NCBI RefSeq assembly: GCF_001187725.1
Contig: NZ_LGIQ01000002.1
Coordinates: 62,001-126,000, forward strand
DNA from: Brevibacillus reuszeri
GTDB lineage: Bacteria; Bacillota; Bacilli; Brevibacillales; Brevibacillaceae
Length of the DNA stretch: 64,000 bases
Direction: 5' to 3'
Translations under genes and position numbers: made by a program
In this document: in pieces, positions 53,383-60,980 of the stretch
Layout of the letters: every line of letters begins with the position of its first letter
Numbering within the stretch: the first letter of the stretch is position 1
Notes under the pieces: model-generated
What the model was told of the DNA's origin: nothing
Databases searched by the model: none
The model's input: the letters and a program-made list of their open reading frames with translations, nothing else

Positions 53383-56300
53383 TTATAATCTGTTATAGCT
53401 TGTGGCAATACCGGAACGGACCTGTTGACTTAGCTCTGTGGAAAGTCTTGATTGTGTATGGCGAATGGCTTCACTTACCGTTGCCCCAAGCATTTGTAAA
53501 TCAGCATCGTTTCCGCTCATTTTGTCAATCGTAATATTGACGTTGGCACCTCCATACGTGAAGTCATAGGTACCCTGAGTGGCTTGGGCAGGTAGCATAT
53601 CCCAATACGTAAGCGGTCGTATTCCCTCAGGCATGTTAAATGTTCCTTTGGAAGACTGCATAGCCATTTTTATGGCAACCAAGTTGTCATACTGGGCCTT
53701 TTCAATGAGCGATTTATTTGTGGTGATTTTATCTAGTAAGTCTGTATTCATTTGATTGTTATTGATCAAAGAGTTTATTTCCGATTCGGTAGAAGCAAGT
53801 AATTTGTTTTTCTCGCGTAGCAATGCTTCGTCAATATTTCTGATTGTCTGAGAGGTTGGGCTGTGACCAGCTAAAATCGCTTTGCTTCTCTCAATCGAAT
53901 AATTGACTTCTGTGTTTTGCAGATCAGCATTCAGTCTGTTCATGGCTCGGTCAACTATATTGGTACTATTTTGTTGCTGGTTTTTACCTTTCGCAGCTTC
54001 AGCATCGTTAATCGCAGCTTGTACGACTTTATTGGCATCTGTGTCTTTATAAACAAGCTTGCTCTGTTGCTCTTTTACTAGAGAGATAAATTCATCCAAT
54101 GCACTGATGTTTTTTGCAAAGTACTTCTCCATCAATTCACGCATTGCTTCAGAGTCTTCCCGTTCACCTTGAAGTAATAAATCGGATTTTTCCTTTTCAA
54201 AACTGGAGGACAAGCTAGATTGTTCGAGAGCAAGCTTCTTTTGGGCATAGGAGATCATTTCCTTCCCATGCTCCATTGTTTTGACTTCGCTCCAGTCTGT
54301 GATCGGAGTGTTGTTTGAACTGTTGCCATCTCCGTCAAGATCAATAAATTTCGAGTAACTTGCCATTTCCGCTGCTTTTTTCTTTTTTTCTATTTCTTTT
54401 TCGATTTCTAGCTCACTTTTCGTTTCATAAATCTTTAAGCTCTTGTTTATATGTGATTCGAGTTCTGGTCCGTCATAGTTGATCGTATCCTTAAAAGCAT
54501 TTAAATAGTCTGACCATGAAGGCGTTGTGCCGCCCAGAGCGTGAATAAGCCCGTCTGATACGCCATTCATTGCGAGGCCCAAAAACGACAAGTGTTTCAC
54601 CCCTATGGGGAGTTTATCCGAGGCCACCATCTCTTTTGCGAGAGAAGCCTGATTGTCTGCCAATCTGCTTTTTCGCTCTAAATCAGTCATATACATAGGC
54701 TGCAGCAATTCGGAGGACACGTCATAAGCAAGCATCAGGGCACCTACGTAGGGAACACGCTTTGCTACTTTTGCAGCTTGACGGCCAAACCTTTTTAGTT
54801 TTTTTTTCCAAGGAGGCAGTGGATTGTTCGGATCATCAGGTTCATCTGGAACGGTCGTATCAAACTTGGTATCCTTTACTGCTTGCAATAAATTCTCTAT
54901 CATATTGCTGGACTTCGGCAGATCTTGCTTACTACTGTCAGTAGCAGCTGATCCTTTTGGGTACTGATCAAATGTGCCGCGAGTGAGGGCAGGCAAGATA
55001 TCTGTGGGAACTACGGGAGAGCTGGATGCTGACGTACTTGTATAGTTGCCAAGTGAAGTCCCAATAGCTGGGGAAAGTCCCGGTGAAGGAGAGCTAATAG
55101 CAGATAGACTTTGAAGATGCTGGGGAAGCACAGAGAGAGTATCTGTGAGATGCTGTAAAGCTTCTTGGGTACGCTGTAATTGGCGCTCATGATTTTGGAA
55201 ATCATTCGTTAAATTATTGAGTCGGAAACTCGTAATATCGTAGGTTTGAGAAAGCTCATGTAATTGGGAAAGATTCGTGAGCAGGGGAGAATCGTCTTCC
55301 AGTAGTCGAGATACACGTTCCTTCCTGCGTTTTTCTATTCCTCTGAGCAAATGCTCCCTAGTTTTGGAATAAGTAGCTTTTCCGCCAAAAATAGAAGTTG
55401 CATTTGATAGCAAACGGACAGCAAGTGCAGTCTGCTTCGTATTTTCACGTAGACGTTGAAGGAGCACAGTCAGTATGGCAGTGAAATTGCCTGGCTGGTT
55501 TTTAAAAACGTCAAACGCTTCGATGGATGCAGCCTGCCACATGCTTTGAAGGCGTTGGTTTCTTGAAGGAGTATGGTTAGTTGAGGTTCTAATATAAAGA
55601 TCCTTGAACTGCTCCAAGCTTAATTTTTGTTGAAGAATGAGTGAAGTTAATTTTGTTGCTGTTTTTGAAATGCCTACTTTTTCTGAGTTGTTCATTTTAG
55701 CAGATGCTTCGGCAACTGCGATAGACATGTGAGGATTCGCTAAACGCCTGGAAGAAACATAGTAAGCCCTGGTTATCTCTTCGGTATTTACAGCATGGGC
55801 CAGAGCTATGTTCTGTAAGTCTTTTTTTACTTCATTCTTCAAATATTCCCGTTGTTTAGCCGCTTCTTTTTCGATGAGCTGTGAATATCTAGAATCGCTT
55901 TTTTCAAAGCTGCCGGAAGCTTGCTTCGTAACGTTTTTTTCAGCAAGCTGTTCCATACGTGGGTCTCTAATTAAAAAATTTCGTTCCGCTTTTTTAAGAA
56001 GGGAGTCAAAGGATTTTGCCGAATTCCATTCTTCCTGAACCATTGCAGTGATGAAGGTGTCTAAGGAGCTTTTCATTGTTCTTTGTAATACAGCTATCAC
56101 TGTGTCTTCCCATTTTTGAAGATCGGGTTGTGTTTTGCTGTATGTCTTTTCTGTGCGGAGAACCGCTGAATACTGTTGAGGAACAACGAATTGGAAAGGC
56201 TGGGCAGAGGATCCCATGCTGGGTTGTGGAGAGATAGGCAGTAAAGTTGTCGACTGAGTGTAGGACTTTCGGGTAGAAAGAGCATGGGAACGGTTCGAAA

Positions 56301-56478
56301 TACTTGCTGGTATGGACTGAATATCACGAATCACTTGACGCAAATGAAGCATTTGTTGGTTATACAAGCGAAGGATGCTTTGGAAGCTCTCTCTATCTGG
56401 ATCGTCAATTGGTTGCTTCGGAGAGCTGTGAAGCAGAGCAAGCAGTTCGTTTGTTAGACGATGCTTATCATTAGGCAT
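53383..56478 (-). CDS. Tail tape measure protein (1031 aa)
   Basis: A long, mostly helical protein with extensive coiled coils (for example residues about 200-330 and 690-870) and one hydrophobic hairpin at about 575-620 (VPYVGALMLAYDVSSEL; HLSFLGLAMNGVSDGL). It lies between the G/GT chaperones and the distal tail gene, the fixed position of the tape measure in lambda-like tails. With the usual about 1.5 angstrom per residue it predicts a tail of about 155 nm. A short GDGNSSNN segment resembles a Ca-binding loop. The frame is intact, which argues for a functional tail. Confidence 0.85.
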   Translation of the reverse strand: MPNDKHRLTNELLALLHSSPKQPIDDPDRESFQSILRLYNQQMLHLRQVIRDIQSIPASISNRSHALSTRKSYTQSTTLLPISPQPSMGSSAQPFQFVVPQQYSAVLRTEKTYSKTQPDLQKWEDTVIAVLQRTMKSSLDTFITAMVQEEWNSAKSFDSLLKKAERNFLIRDPRMEQLAEKNVTKQASGSFEKSDSRYSQLIEKEAAKQREYLKNEVKKDLQNIALAHAVNTEEITRAYYVSSRRLANPHMSIAVAEASAKMNNSEKVGISKTATKLTSLILQQKLSLEQFKDLYIRTSTNHTPSRNQRLQSMWQAASIEAFDVFKNQPGNFTAILTVLLQRLRENTKQTALAVRLLSNATSIFGGKATYSKTREHLLRGIEKRRKERVSRLLEDDSPLLTNLSQLHELSQTYDITSFRLNNLTNDFQNHERQLQRTQEALQHLTDTLSVLPQHLQSLSAISSPSPGLSPAIGTSLGNYTSTSASSSPVVPTDILPALTRGTFDQYPKGSAATDSSKQDLPKSSNMIENLLQAVKDTKFDTTVPDEPDDPNNPLPPWKKKLKRFGRQAAKVAKRVPYVGALMLAYDVSSELLQPMYMTDLERKSRLADNQASLAKEMVASDKLPIGVKHLSFLGLAMNGVSDGLIHALGGTTPSWSDYLNAFKDTINYDGPELESHINKSLKIYETKSELEIEKEIEKKKKAAEMASYSKFIDLDGDGNSSNNTPITDWSEVKTMEHGKEMISYAQKKLALEQSSLSSSFEKEKSDLLLQGEREDSEAMRELMEKYFAKNISALDEFISLVKEQQSKLVYKDTDANKVVQAAINDAEAAKGKNQQQNSTNIVDRAMNRLNADLQNTEVNYSIERSKAILAGHSPTSQTIRNIDEALLREKNKLLASTESEINSLINNNQMNTDLLDKITTNKSLIEKAQYDNLVAIKMAMQSSKGTFNMPEGIRPLTYWDMLPAQATQGTYDFTYGGANVNITIDKMSGNDADLQMLGATVSEAIRHTQSRLSTELSQQVRSGIATSYNRL

Positions 56479-56494
56479 TCATAATCACCTTCCT

Positions 56495-56535
56495 AAAAAA
56501 AATCCCGTTCTGGTCTTAGAATAGACCGAAACGGG
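56495..56535 (-). terminator. Terminator with embedded GTCTAYYCTA motif
   Basis: Minus-strand CCCGTTTCGGTCT and AGACCAGAACGGG pair (one mismatch) and are followed by ATTTTTTTT. It lies directly behind the GT stop codon. The loop and inner stem contain GTCTATTCTA (56517-56526), the same motif as at other units. Confidence 0.8.
56517..56526 (-). promoter_or_regulatory. GTCTAYYCTA motif upstream of tape measure
   Basis: GTCTATTCTA, 39 bases before the tape measure start and inside the loop of a terminator, so the same DNA may stop the upstream transcript and start the next one. Confidence 0.5.
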
Positions 56536-57269
56536 TTACAGACCACCAAGTAGCCTGCCAAGCATAGCTACGTCCTCCTCTGACATCTCTTGGTAATCAG
56601 GCGCAGCATTACGAAGTGGAATTTGACTGGCTGAAATGGTTGTCCCCTCACTTAAGAAAAGCAGACCCATTCGTGTCTCCACTTCAAATTGAATATATTT
56701 GTTAATGCGCTTCATTAGTTCAGCAACTTGGGGAAGGGTGTAATCCCAAATGCTCCACTTATTTAATCCACAATGCTTGTGTAGATGAAAAAAGATATCG
56801 CCCCAATCAAGTGGCTCCCCCGTTTCCGTATCCCGAATGTCGGAACCGTCACCCTGGCCACCCTCTACTTTTTTAAGCCATTTAAACCGATAAGGATATT
56901 AATCAGTTTTCTGGCGGTCTCCAGATCGCAATATTCATCTAAATAATCACGAGTGATGGAAGGATAGTTGCGGAAGCCAAGCAGCAAAATATCAAATAAA
57001 TCATTTTCGGCATTATCACTTGGAAGAAAGTTGAGAATTATGGCATCAAGATGAACAGTCCCCAGCTTTTTCATCAAAATGCGAGCATCCTTTAGACTAG
57101 CTGGTGGAATACAATAAGTTTTGCCGTCTCGAAGTGTGATCTTGGCATCGTCTTCAAAGAAAATTCCTTCGACTTCTTCTGCTTCACTTTGTTTTTTGAT
57201 TCGATTTACAGCTTCGGTATTCATTTGCTCAGCATGCTTTTTTGCTAGATCATCTTTATAAGTAGTCAT
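56536..57269 (-). CDS. Tail assembly chaperone GT, produced by programmed -1 frameshift
   Basis: The zero frame ends in GGC TTA AAA AAG TAG. A -1 slip on the heptamer A AAA AAG (56868-56874) continues in an open frame of about 110 codons (VEGGQGDGSDIRDTETGEPLDWGDIFFHLH... ending MLGRLLGGL) that stops at 56536. The extension has no start codon or ribosome binding site of its own. The product is about 244 residues: the whole G part plus a T domain, as with lambda gpG/gpGT and the equivalent pairs of Gram-positive siphoviruses. The chaperones hold the tape measure during tail assembly. Confidence 0.85.
56865..57269 (-). CDS. Tail assembly chaperone G (134 aa)
   Basis: A 134-residue protein, short form of the frameshifted pair. 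It has a charged helical N terminus (LAKKHAEQMNTEAVNRIKKQSEAEEVEG), a small beta unit (AKITLRDGKTYCIPPASLKDARILM) and a C-terminal helix ending in GLNGLKK. It is in the position of lambda G: behind the tube gene and before the tape measure. AGGAGG precedes the ATG. The stop codon lies right after the slippery heptamer. Confidence 0.8.
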   Translation of the reverse strand: MTTYKDDLAKKHAEQMNTEAVNRIKKQSEAEEVEGIFFEDDAKITLRDGKTYCIPPASLKDARILMKKLGTVHLDAIILNFLPSDNAENDLFDILLLGFRNYPSITRDYLDEYCDLETARKLINILIGLNGLKK

Positions 57270-57308
57270 AGTTTGACCTCCTGACGATTCTTTTGAGAGA
57301 GTTAACAG

Positions 57309-57318
57309 TAGGATGAAC
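57309..57318 (-). promoter_or_regulatory. Weak GTCTAYYCTA-like site upstream of chaperone G
   Basis: GTTCATCCTA matches the motif at 8 of 10 positions. It lies 40 bases before the chaperone start and just behind the terminator-like hairpin at 57331-57362, the same arrangement as the exact copies. Confidence 0.3.
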
Positions 57319-57330
57319 TTAAGGTCAAGG

Positions 57331-57362
57331 GAAAAGGAGTGAAGAGCATGCGCTCTCCACTC
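57331..57362 (-). terminator. Probable terminator behind tail tube gene
   Basis: Minus-strand GAGTGGAGAGC/GCTCTTCACTC, eleven positions with one mismatch, followed by CTTTTCCC. The T-run is weak, so partial readthrough is likely. Confidence 0.55.
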
Positions 57363-57398
57363 AGCCTTGTAATAGTCGGAACAGTTAGCCTACTTCTC

Positions 57399-58250
57399 TT
57401 ACACTTTCTTTTGAGAAACAAAACGTTTTACACTACCTAATTTGCCATCAGCCCGTTCTGGATCAATAACGGATAGGGAAATGGCGGATGTACTCGCGGT
57501 AGAACGAGCGGCATCAATGGTAAAGCTTCCTTTTGCAATGCAAGAGAACAGCTCTGTTTCAATGCCTGCATAGGTTCCATCCTTTTGAAGGAAGGAGCCG
57601 TGGTGAACAACATGCACAGGGAATGGTACTTCGTCGATTAAGATGTCAACCACGTCGACAGTTTCAATACGCTGATAGTTGAATACGACATCTTCGTTCA
57701 ATGCGGAGGAGGCGAGGATGAGTCGCGTAGCGGTCTTGCTGCCTTCGGTGTACGTTTCGACCATAAACTCGTCTGCCTTAGGAGCTGTAGAATTGCTCAA
57801 AGCTACTTGTTTCAGGAGTCGATTTGAATCTTTTAGACGAACTGCAAAATTGCCACCATTGTATAGGGTGTCGCCATAGTCGACGTCACACACAGCAACA
57901 TCAGTACCAGGTGTTTTTCGGTCCAGGCTTCCAGATGCGAGCAGTTTTTGCTCACCCAATACGTATACGTAGTCTTGTTTCTGTTCCTGAAGAGAAGCTC
58001 CCATCATCAGCTGGAGAGCTGACAGATCAAATTTTGCATCCGTTGCAGTGATCTCAATACTCTTGGATTTTACCAGCGTATCGATGGCAAACAACCCGTC
58101 GCCGCCAAAAATGTCTTCCATTTCAACATTCAGGTTAATTTTCAGATCCTGCATGTTTCCGAGGGTAATGACTTCAAGACCGTTTCCATCTTTGGAAGCA
58201 CGTTTAGCGAGGAATTGACCGACACCTTTAATGATCATTTTTTTAGACAA
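57399..58250 (-). CDS. Major tail tube protein (283 aa)
   Basis: A 283-residue beta-rich protein in the position of the tail tube, between the tail terminator and the chaperones. Features typical of phage tube proteins are the N-terminal VITLGNMQDLKINLNVEMEDIFGGDGLFAIDTLVKSKSIEITATDAKFDL, alternating beta strands and a C-terminal arm (DPERADGKLGSVKRFVSQKKV) that could bridge rings. Translation starts at TTG 58250 with AAGGAGTGA upstream. There is no sheath gene next to it, so the tail should be non-contractile. It would be made in large amounts; a GTCTATCCTA motif lies 82 bases upstream. Confidence 0.75.
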   Translation of the reverse strand: MSKKMIIKGVGQFLAKRASKDGNGLEVITLGNMQDLKINLNVEMEDIFGGDGLFAIDTLVKSKSIEITATDAKFDLSALQLMMGASLQEQKQDYVYVLGEQKLLASGSLDRKTPGTDVAVCDVDYGDTLYNGGNFAVRLKDSNRLLKQVALSNSTAPKADEFMVETYTEGSKTATRLILASSALNEDVVFNYQRIETVDVVDILIDEVPFPVHVVHHGSFLQKDGTYAGIETELFSCIAKGSFTIDAARSTASTSAISLSVIDPERADGKLGSVKRFVSQKKV

Positions 58251-58331
58251 TGAAAATCACTCCTTGTGTGTGGTAAGAGAATGTGTGTAGATACTGGTAA
58301 GGCCTTTAGGAAAACCTTGACCAGCTTGACA

Positions 58332-58341
58332 TAGGATAGAC
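58332..58341 (-). promoter_or_regulatory. GTCTAYYCTA motif upstream of tail tube gene
   Basis: GTCTATCCTA on the minus strand, 16 bases behind the stop of the tail terminator gene and 82 bases before the tube gene. Confidence 0.5.
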
Positions 58342-58356
58342 GAGATTTTGTAAAGT

Positions 58357-58800
58357 CTAACAAGTAGAGTTGTCGATTACATAACGAAACCTTACAACAA
58401 GAGTGAAGCAATAAGCAGAAGCCAGGTCCGTGTCTGTTTCTTGCTGGGAGTGGACAACACTGTCCAGACTCTCTAAGCCATTAGTAGTAAAGCTACACCC
58501 TTCAAATTTTCGATAGAGATAGCTCCCGATTTTATGTGCTAGCTCAACATCATCTAACGTAATTACGTCAAAACGAAAGAAACTGTCGTGGAGCGAGGAG
58601 GGAGCTGCGTGACGCTTACCAGAAGTAGCGTAAAAAGAGAGGAGTGGTTTGGAGAGACTGGATAAATCATTCGTCGTTCTTCGTTTTATAATTTGCTGTG
58701 TTTTAGAAACTTCATCATCTTGGGGAATGCTAAGGAATGCTAATAGCTGATCATCATTGGTTAATAATTTGTAAAGCTCGTTGTACAAATCTACCACCAT
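58357..58800 (-). CDS. Tail terminator/completion protein (147 aa)
   Basis: The start is ATG 58800, behind GGGTGGG; the longer frame upstream has no site and overlaps the divergent gene. The 147-residue protein has an N-terminal helix (VVDLYNELYKLLTNDDQLLAFL), a beta strand block (RRTTNDLSSLSKPLLSFYATSGKRHA; FRFDVITLDDVELAHKIGSYLYRKFEG) and a final strand (SAYCFTLVVRFRYVID), as in the gpU/HK97-gp10-like tail terminators that cap the tail. Its position just before the tube gene supports that. With no head to attach to, the terminator would close a free particle. Confidence 0.65.
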   Translation of the reverse strand: MVVDLYNELYKLLTNDDQLLAFLSIPQDDEVSKTQQIIKRRTTNDLSSLSKPLLSFYATSGKRHAAPSSLHDSFFRFDVITLDDVELAHKIGSYLYRKFEGCSFTTNGLESLDSVVHSQQETDTDLASAYCFTLVVRFRYVIDNSTC

Positions 58801-58871
58801 AATTATTTGCCCACCCTTGGCTCTTGTTATTTTTTTGTTTTTGAAACAAATGGGGATTATCCATCGTTTCA

Positions 58872-58881
58872 TAGGGTAGAC
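58872..58881 (-). promoter_or_regulatory. GTCTAYYCTA motif, first promoter of the tail operon
   Basis: GTCTACCCTA on the minus strand, 72 bases before the tail terminator gene. The upstream ten-base stretch has CAGTTTCC, similar to TTTC before other copies. It lies in the gap between the divergent tail and regulatory units. Confidence 0.6.
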
Positions 58882-58945
58882 AGAGTGAAGGAAACTGTCT
58901 CTGAATAACGCCATCTCCATTCGACACAAGCTAGGAGGAACATGA

Positions 58946-59200
58946 ATGCCAAATGATATGGTGCAGATCATCATTAACCAATCGAAGGAAAAACTCGCGA
59001 CAAAGCAACTCCTAGGTCATGAGGTCATCGTAGGAATTATCTCCATCTCTAAAAACTATTCTCTAAATGAGGAAACGGTTAGTCATATTCTTCATGAGGT
59101 TTATAGTGGAGATAAAATACGGCTGCTAAGCGATTTAGAGATTGCGAGTCTCATTATTGATGAAGGTCTCATTCAAAGAATCATAAAAGGAGTTACCTGA
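58946..59200 (+). CDS. Small hypothetical protein (84 aa)
   Basis: An 84-residue, mostly helical protein with alternating hydrophobic residues (VQIIINQSKEKLATKQLLGHEVIVGIISISKN; LSDLEIASLIIDEGLIQRIIKG) and no cysteine or signal. No family is recognised. It has a strong AGGAGG site and is the first plus-strand gene, divergent from the tail terminator with only 145 bases between starts. Its place and size suggest a small regulator or modulator of the locus, but nothing in the sequence proves that. Confidence 0.6.
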   Translation: MPNDMVQIIINQSKEKLATKQLLGHEVIVGIISISKNYSLNEETVSHILHEVYSGDKIRLLSDLEIASLIIDEGLIQRIIKGVT

Positions 59201-59356
59201 TCGCTCCATAAAAATTCAATCCTGTATTGTATAAGAAACATCGAATTTAGGAAAGCTCGATTTGCTTTACAGTCAAGTACACAAATTTACACTACAGGGA
59301 ATTTCAGCGAGTCTGATGAATGTTTTGATAAAATGAGAGCAAGCCAATAAAAACCA

Positions 59357-59385
59357 AGCCATTCGGATAACCGAGTGGCTTTTTT
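59357..59385 (+). terminator. Terminator behind the 84-residue gene
   Basis: AGCCATTCGG-ATAA-CCGAGTGGCT, ten pairs with one G-T, then TTTTTT. Confidence 0.85.
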
Positions 59386-59429
59386 GCGCGAATAAAACTC
59401 GATCTGCCTGAGGAAGTTTTCTTGGTGTT

Positions 59430-59439
59430 GTCTATTCTA
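59430..59439 (+). promoter_or_regulatory. GTCTAYYCTA motif on the plus strand
   Basis: GTCTATTCTA, 28 bases before the 86-residue gene and behind a terminator. It is the only copy of the motif found on the plus strand; GGAAGTTTTC lies just upstream. Confidence 0.55.
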
Positions 59440-59466
59440 GTGAAGACCGTATAGAGGAGGGGACGT

Positions 59467-59727
59467 ATGACTGAATCCATGAAAGTAATTATGTATGTCG
59501 CTGTTATTTCTATCCTTTCTGAAATTCTTTTAGGAGAGGAATTAGATAAGGAGGATTGGGATGAGCTTGGAGATTCGCTTGGTTTCCTTGGGATAGAGAT
59601 AAGTGAATTCATGTCAGAAGGAGATTCAATGTTAGTCGTACTTCAGAAGATTTGTCAGGAGTTTGGTGCGATTTCAATTACTCAGGACATATTGGATGAA
59701 ATTAGGAAGCAAGACCAGCTAGTTTGA
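59467..59727 (+). CDS. Small acidic protein under the GTCTAYYCTA motif (86 aa)
   Basis: An 86-residue acidic protein with an N-terminal hydrophobic helix (VIMYVAVISILSEILLG) and an acidic rest (ELDKEDWDELGDSLG; ISEFMSEGDSMLVVLQKICQEFGAI). No family is recognised. Because it has its own GTCTATTCTA motif and terminator, it is probably expressed together with the tail genes rather than with the regulatory operon. A role as an anti-sigma or feedback factor is possible but speculative. Confidence 0.6.
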   Translation: MTESMKVIMYVAVISILSEILLGEELDKEDWDELGDSLGFLGIEISEFMSEGDSMLVVLQKICQEFGAISITQDILDEIRKQDQLV

Positions 59728-59743
59728 CTGCTGGTCTTTTTTT
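59712..59743 (+). terminator. Terminator behind the small acidic gene
   Basis: AGACCAGC...GCTGGTCT, eight pairs, then TTTTTTT. The left arm overlaps the end of the reading frame. Confidence 0.9.
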
Positions 59744-59788
59744 ATGGAAAAGAGCGAATTTATTTGTTTGAAAAAAGAATAGATTTTT

Positions 59789-59817
59789 TTTACAACAATC
59801 CCTTAATGCGGTAATAC
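59789..59817 (+). promoter_or_regulatory. Sigma-A promoter of the regulatory operon
   Basis: TTTACA and TAATAC separated by exactly 17 bases, 46 bases before the first gene of the sigma-factor operon. It differs clearly from the GTCTAYYCTA sites, so the regulators can be made by the host polymerase first. Confidence 0.7.
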
Positions 59818-59862
59818 ATTCGTCGTATAGATTGGCAAGAGGCTAAAGAAGGAGGAAAAAGG

Positions 59863-60030
59863 TTGTTATTTCAAATTAGTTTTTCTGTGGATGGGGAGCA
59901 AGTACAAGTAATGAAATACAGTTCAAATCAGGAGAATCTCTTTTTGGTTTTGGAAGAATTTTTTAAAGAGCATGTGAAAATTGATCCCGGTTCGCTGAAA
60001 GGAATTGGAATCGTTGGGATTGGTGGGTAG
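59863..60030 (+). CDS. Small hypothetical protein (55 aa)
   Basis: A short frame with TTG start and AAGGAGG ten bases upstream. The product MLFQISFSVDGEQVQVMKYS... has three beta strands and a helix (LVLEEFFKEHV) and ends in a Gly-rich GIGIVGIGG. Its stop overlaps the next start by one base (TAGTG), strong evidence that it is translated. No family is recognised. Confidence 0.6.
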   Translation: MLFQISFSVDGEQVQVMKYSSNQENLFLVLEEFFKEHVKIDPGSLKGIGIVGIGG

Positions 60031-60284
60031 TGAAAAATCTGAATTGCTTTCGCTGTGATTATAAAACTACTTGTCAAAAAAAAATAACAGTTGGGGACGT
60101 AACGCTATTAGCGAAAGATCAACAAGAGGTTCCTATGCCTTGTCACTGTGTCGTACATGATATTTGCCGTGATTGTAAATGGTACCTGAAGCGACAGTGT
60201 GCTTCTTGGAAGATATTAAACGGCAAAGCTTTTATGACGGGATGCCTCCACATATGTCCGAAAAAAAGTAGCAGCAACGAGTAA
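60030..60284 (+). CDS. Cysteine-rich small protein (84 aa)
   Basis: An 84-residue protein with about ten cysteines and several histidines in pairs (NCFRCDYKTTCQ, PCHCVVHDICRDCKW, RQCASWK, CLHICPKK). Such CxxC and CxC pairs suggest one or two zinc sites, or an iron-sulfur site. The protein is basic and has no membrane segment. It begins with GTG overlapping the upstream stop. A role as DNA-binding or protein-protein regulator would fit its place before two sigma factors, but no family is recognised. Confidence 0.6.
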   Translation: MKNLNCFRCDYKTTCQKKITVGDVTLLAKDQQEVPMPCHCVVHDICRDCKWYLKRQCASWKILNGKAFMTGCLHICPKKSSSNE

Positions 60285-60374
60285 ATAACCCCTCCTAAGT
60301 TCACCTATTGGAAATATACCACCTGTTAGAAAACCATCAGGCAGCGGAATAGAAGCAGGAGGAGGGGAACCGAC

Positions 60375-60929
60375 ATGACAAATCAGCTGCACCAACTCGA
60401 CGAATTATACTTCGCGGGAAAGGTAGACGATTTCTTACAAAAGGCAAAGGAAAATTGTGAAGCAAAACTGCTGGGGATGACGTTTGCAGGCATGACTCAT
60501 GATGATGTAGTTCAGGAAGTTCTCTTAAAGGTTTATCGCACAATGAGAGATTATGACCAGGAAAAAGCCAGAGTGACTACTTTTGTAGATCACGTGATTA
60601 CAAATAAAATCAGGGATTGCTTAAGGAAAGCTGGCACTCAAAAAAACCTGACGAATAGCAATGCGGTATGGGTTTCTACGGGAGAGCATTCGGATGATGA
60701 AAGTGCGATGGGAAGCTTTATGGCATCCGTTGAGGATTATCGATACGAGGAAGTTGAAATGATGATCGACATCATGGAATATATGCAGCTTTCAACAAGA
60801 GACAAACAGATTCTCATGATGAGAAGTGAAGGCTACTACCATGAGGAAATCGGCCAGAAATTCAATATTAGCAAGGAACGGGTTTGTCAAATTATTAAGG
60901 CAATTTTAAAGCAATATGGGGAATTGTAG
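60375..60929 (+). CDS. Short sigma-70-family factor (ECF-like, 184 aa)
   Basis: A 184-residue sigma factor with region 2 (about 30-90: MTHDDVVQEVLLKVYRTMRDYDQEKARVTTFVDHVITNKIRDCLRK) and region 4 (about 135-180: LSTRDKQILMMRSEGYYHEEIGQKFNISKERVCQIIKAIL) joined by an acidic linker, without regions 1 and 3. That is the ECF layout, comparable in size to phage factors such as Xpf of PBSX. GTCTA-type -10 elements are common for ECF factors, so this is the best candidate to read the GTCTAYYCTA motif. A double AGGAGGAGGGG site precedes the start. Confidence 0.85.
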   Translation: MTNQLHQLDELYFAGKVDDFLQKAKENCEAKLLGMTFAGMTHDDVVQEVLLKVYRTMRDYDQEKARVTTFVDHVITNKIRDCLRKAGTQKNLTNSNAVWVSTGEHSDDESAMGSFMASVEDYRYEEVEMMIDIMEYMQLSTRDKQILMMRSEGYYHEEIGQKFNISKERVCQIIKAILKQYGEL

Positions 60930-60980
60930 TTGATCTCCGCCTTTCTCTTACAAAAAATCTAGCAAAAGGACTGATCACTG

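Larger units (their letters stand above)
59201..59466 (+). other. Intergenic region with terminator and restart motif
   Basis: No gene is seen. It contains an AT-rich stretch, the hairpin terminator at 59357-59385 and the GTCTATTCTA motif at 59430-59439 with GGAAGTTTTC about 10 bases upstream, then GAGGAGGGG before the next start. Confidence 0.5.

Noticed and set aside
58801..58974. N-terminal extension of the tail terminator frame
   Set aside because: It has no ribosome binding site, overlaps the divergent gene's start region and covers the GTCTACCCTA motif; the ATG at 58800 is well supported.
59755..59770. Possible LexA (SOS) box upstream of the regulatory operon (CGAATTTATTTGTTTG)
   Set aside because: The Bacillota consensus is CGAAC-N4-GTTYG. 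Here the spacer is six bases and the first arm ends in T, so SOS control cannot be claimed, though the position 20 bases upstream of the promoter is suggestive.
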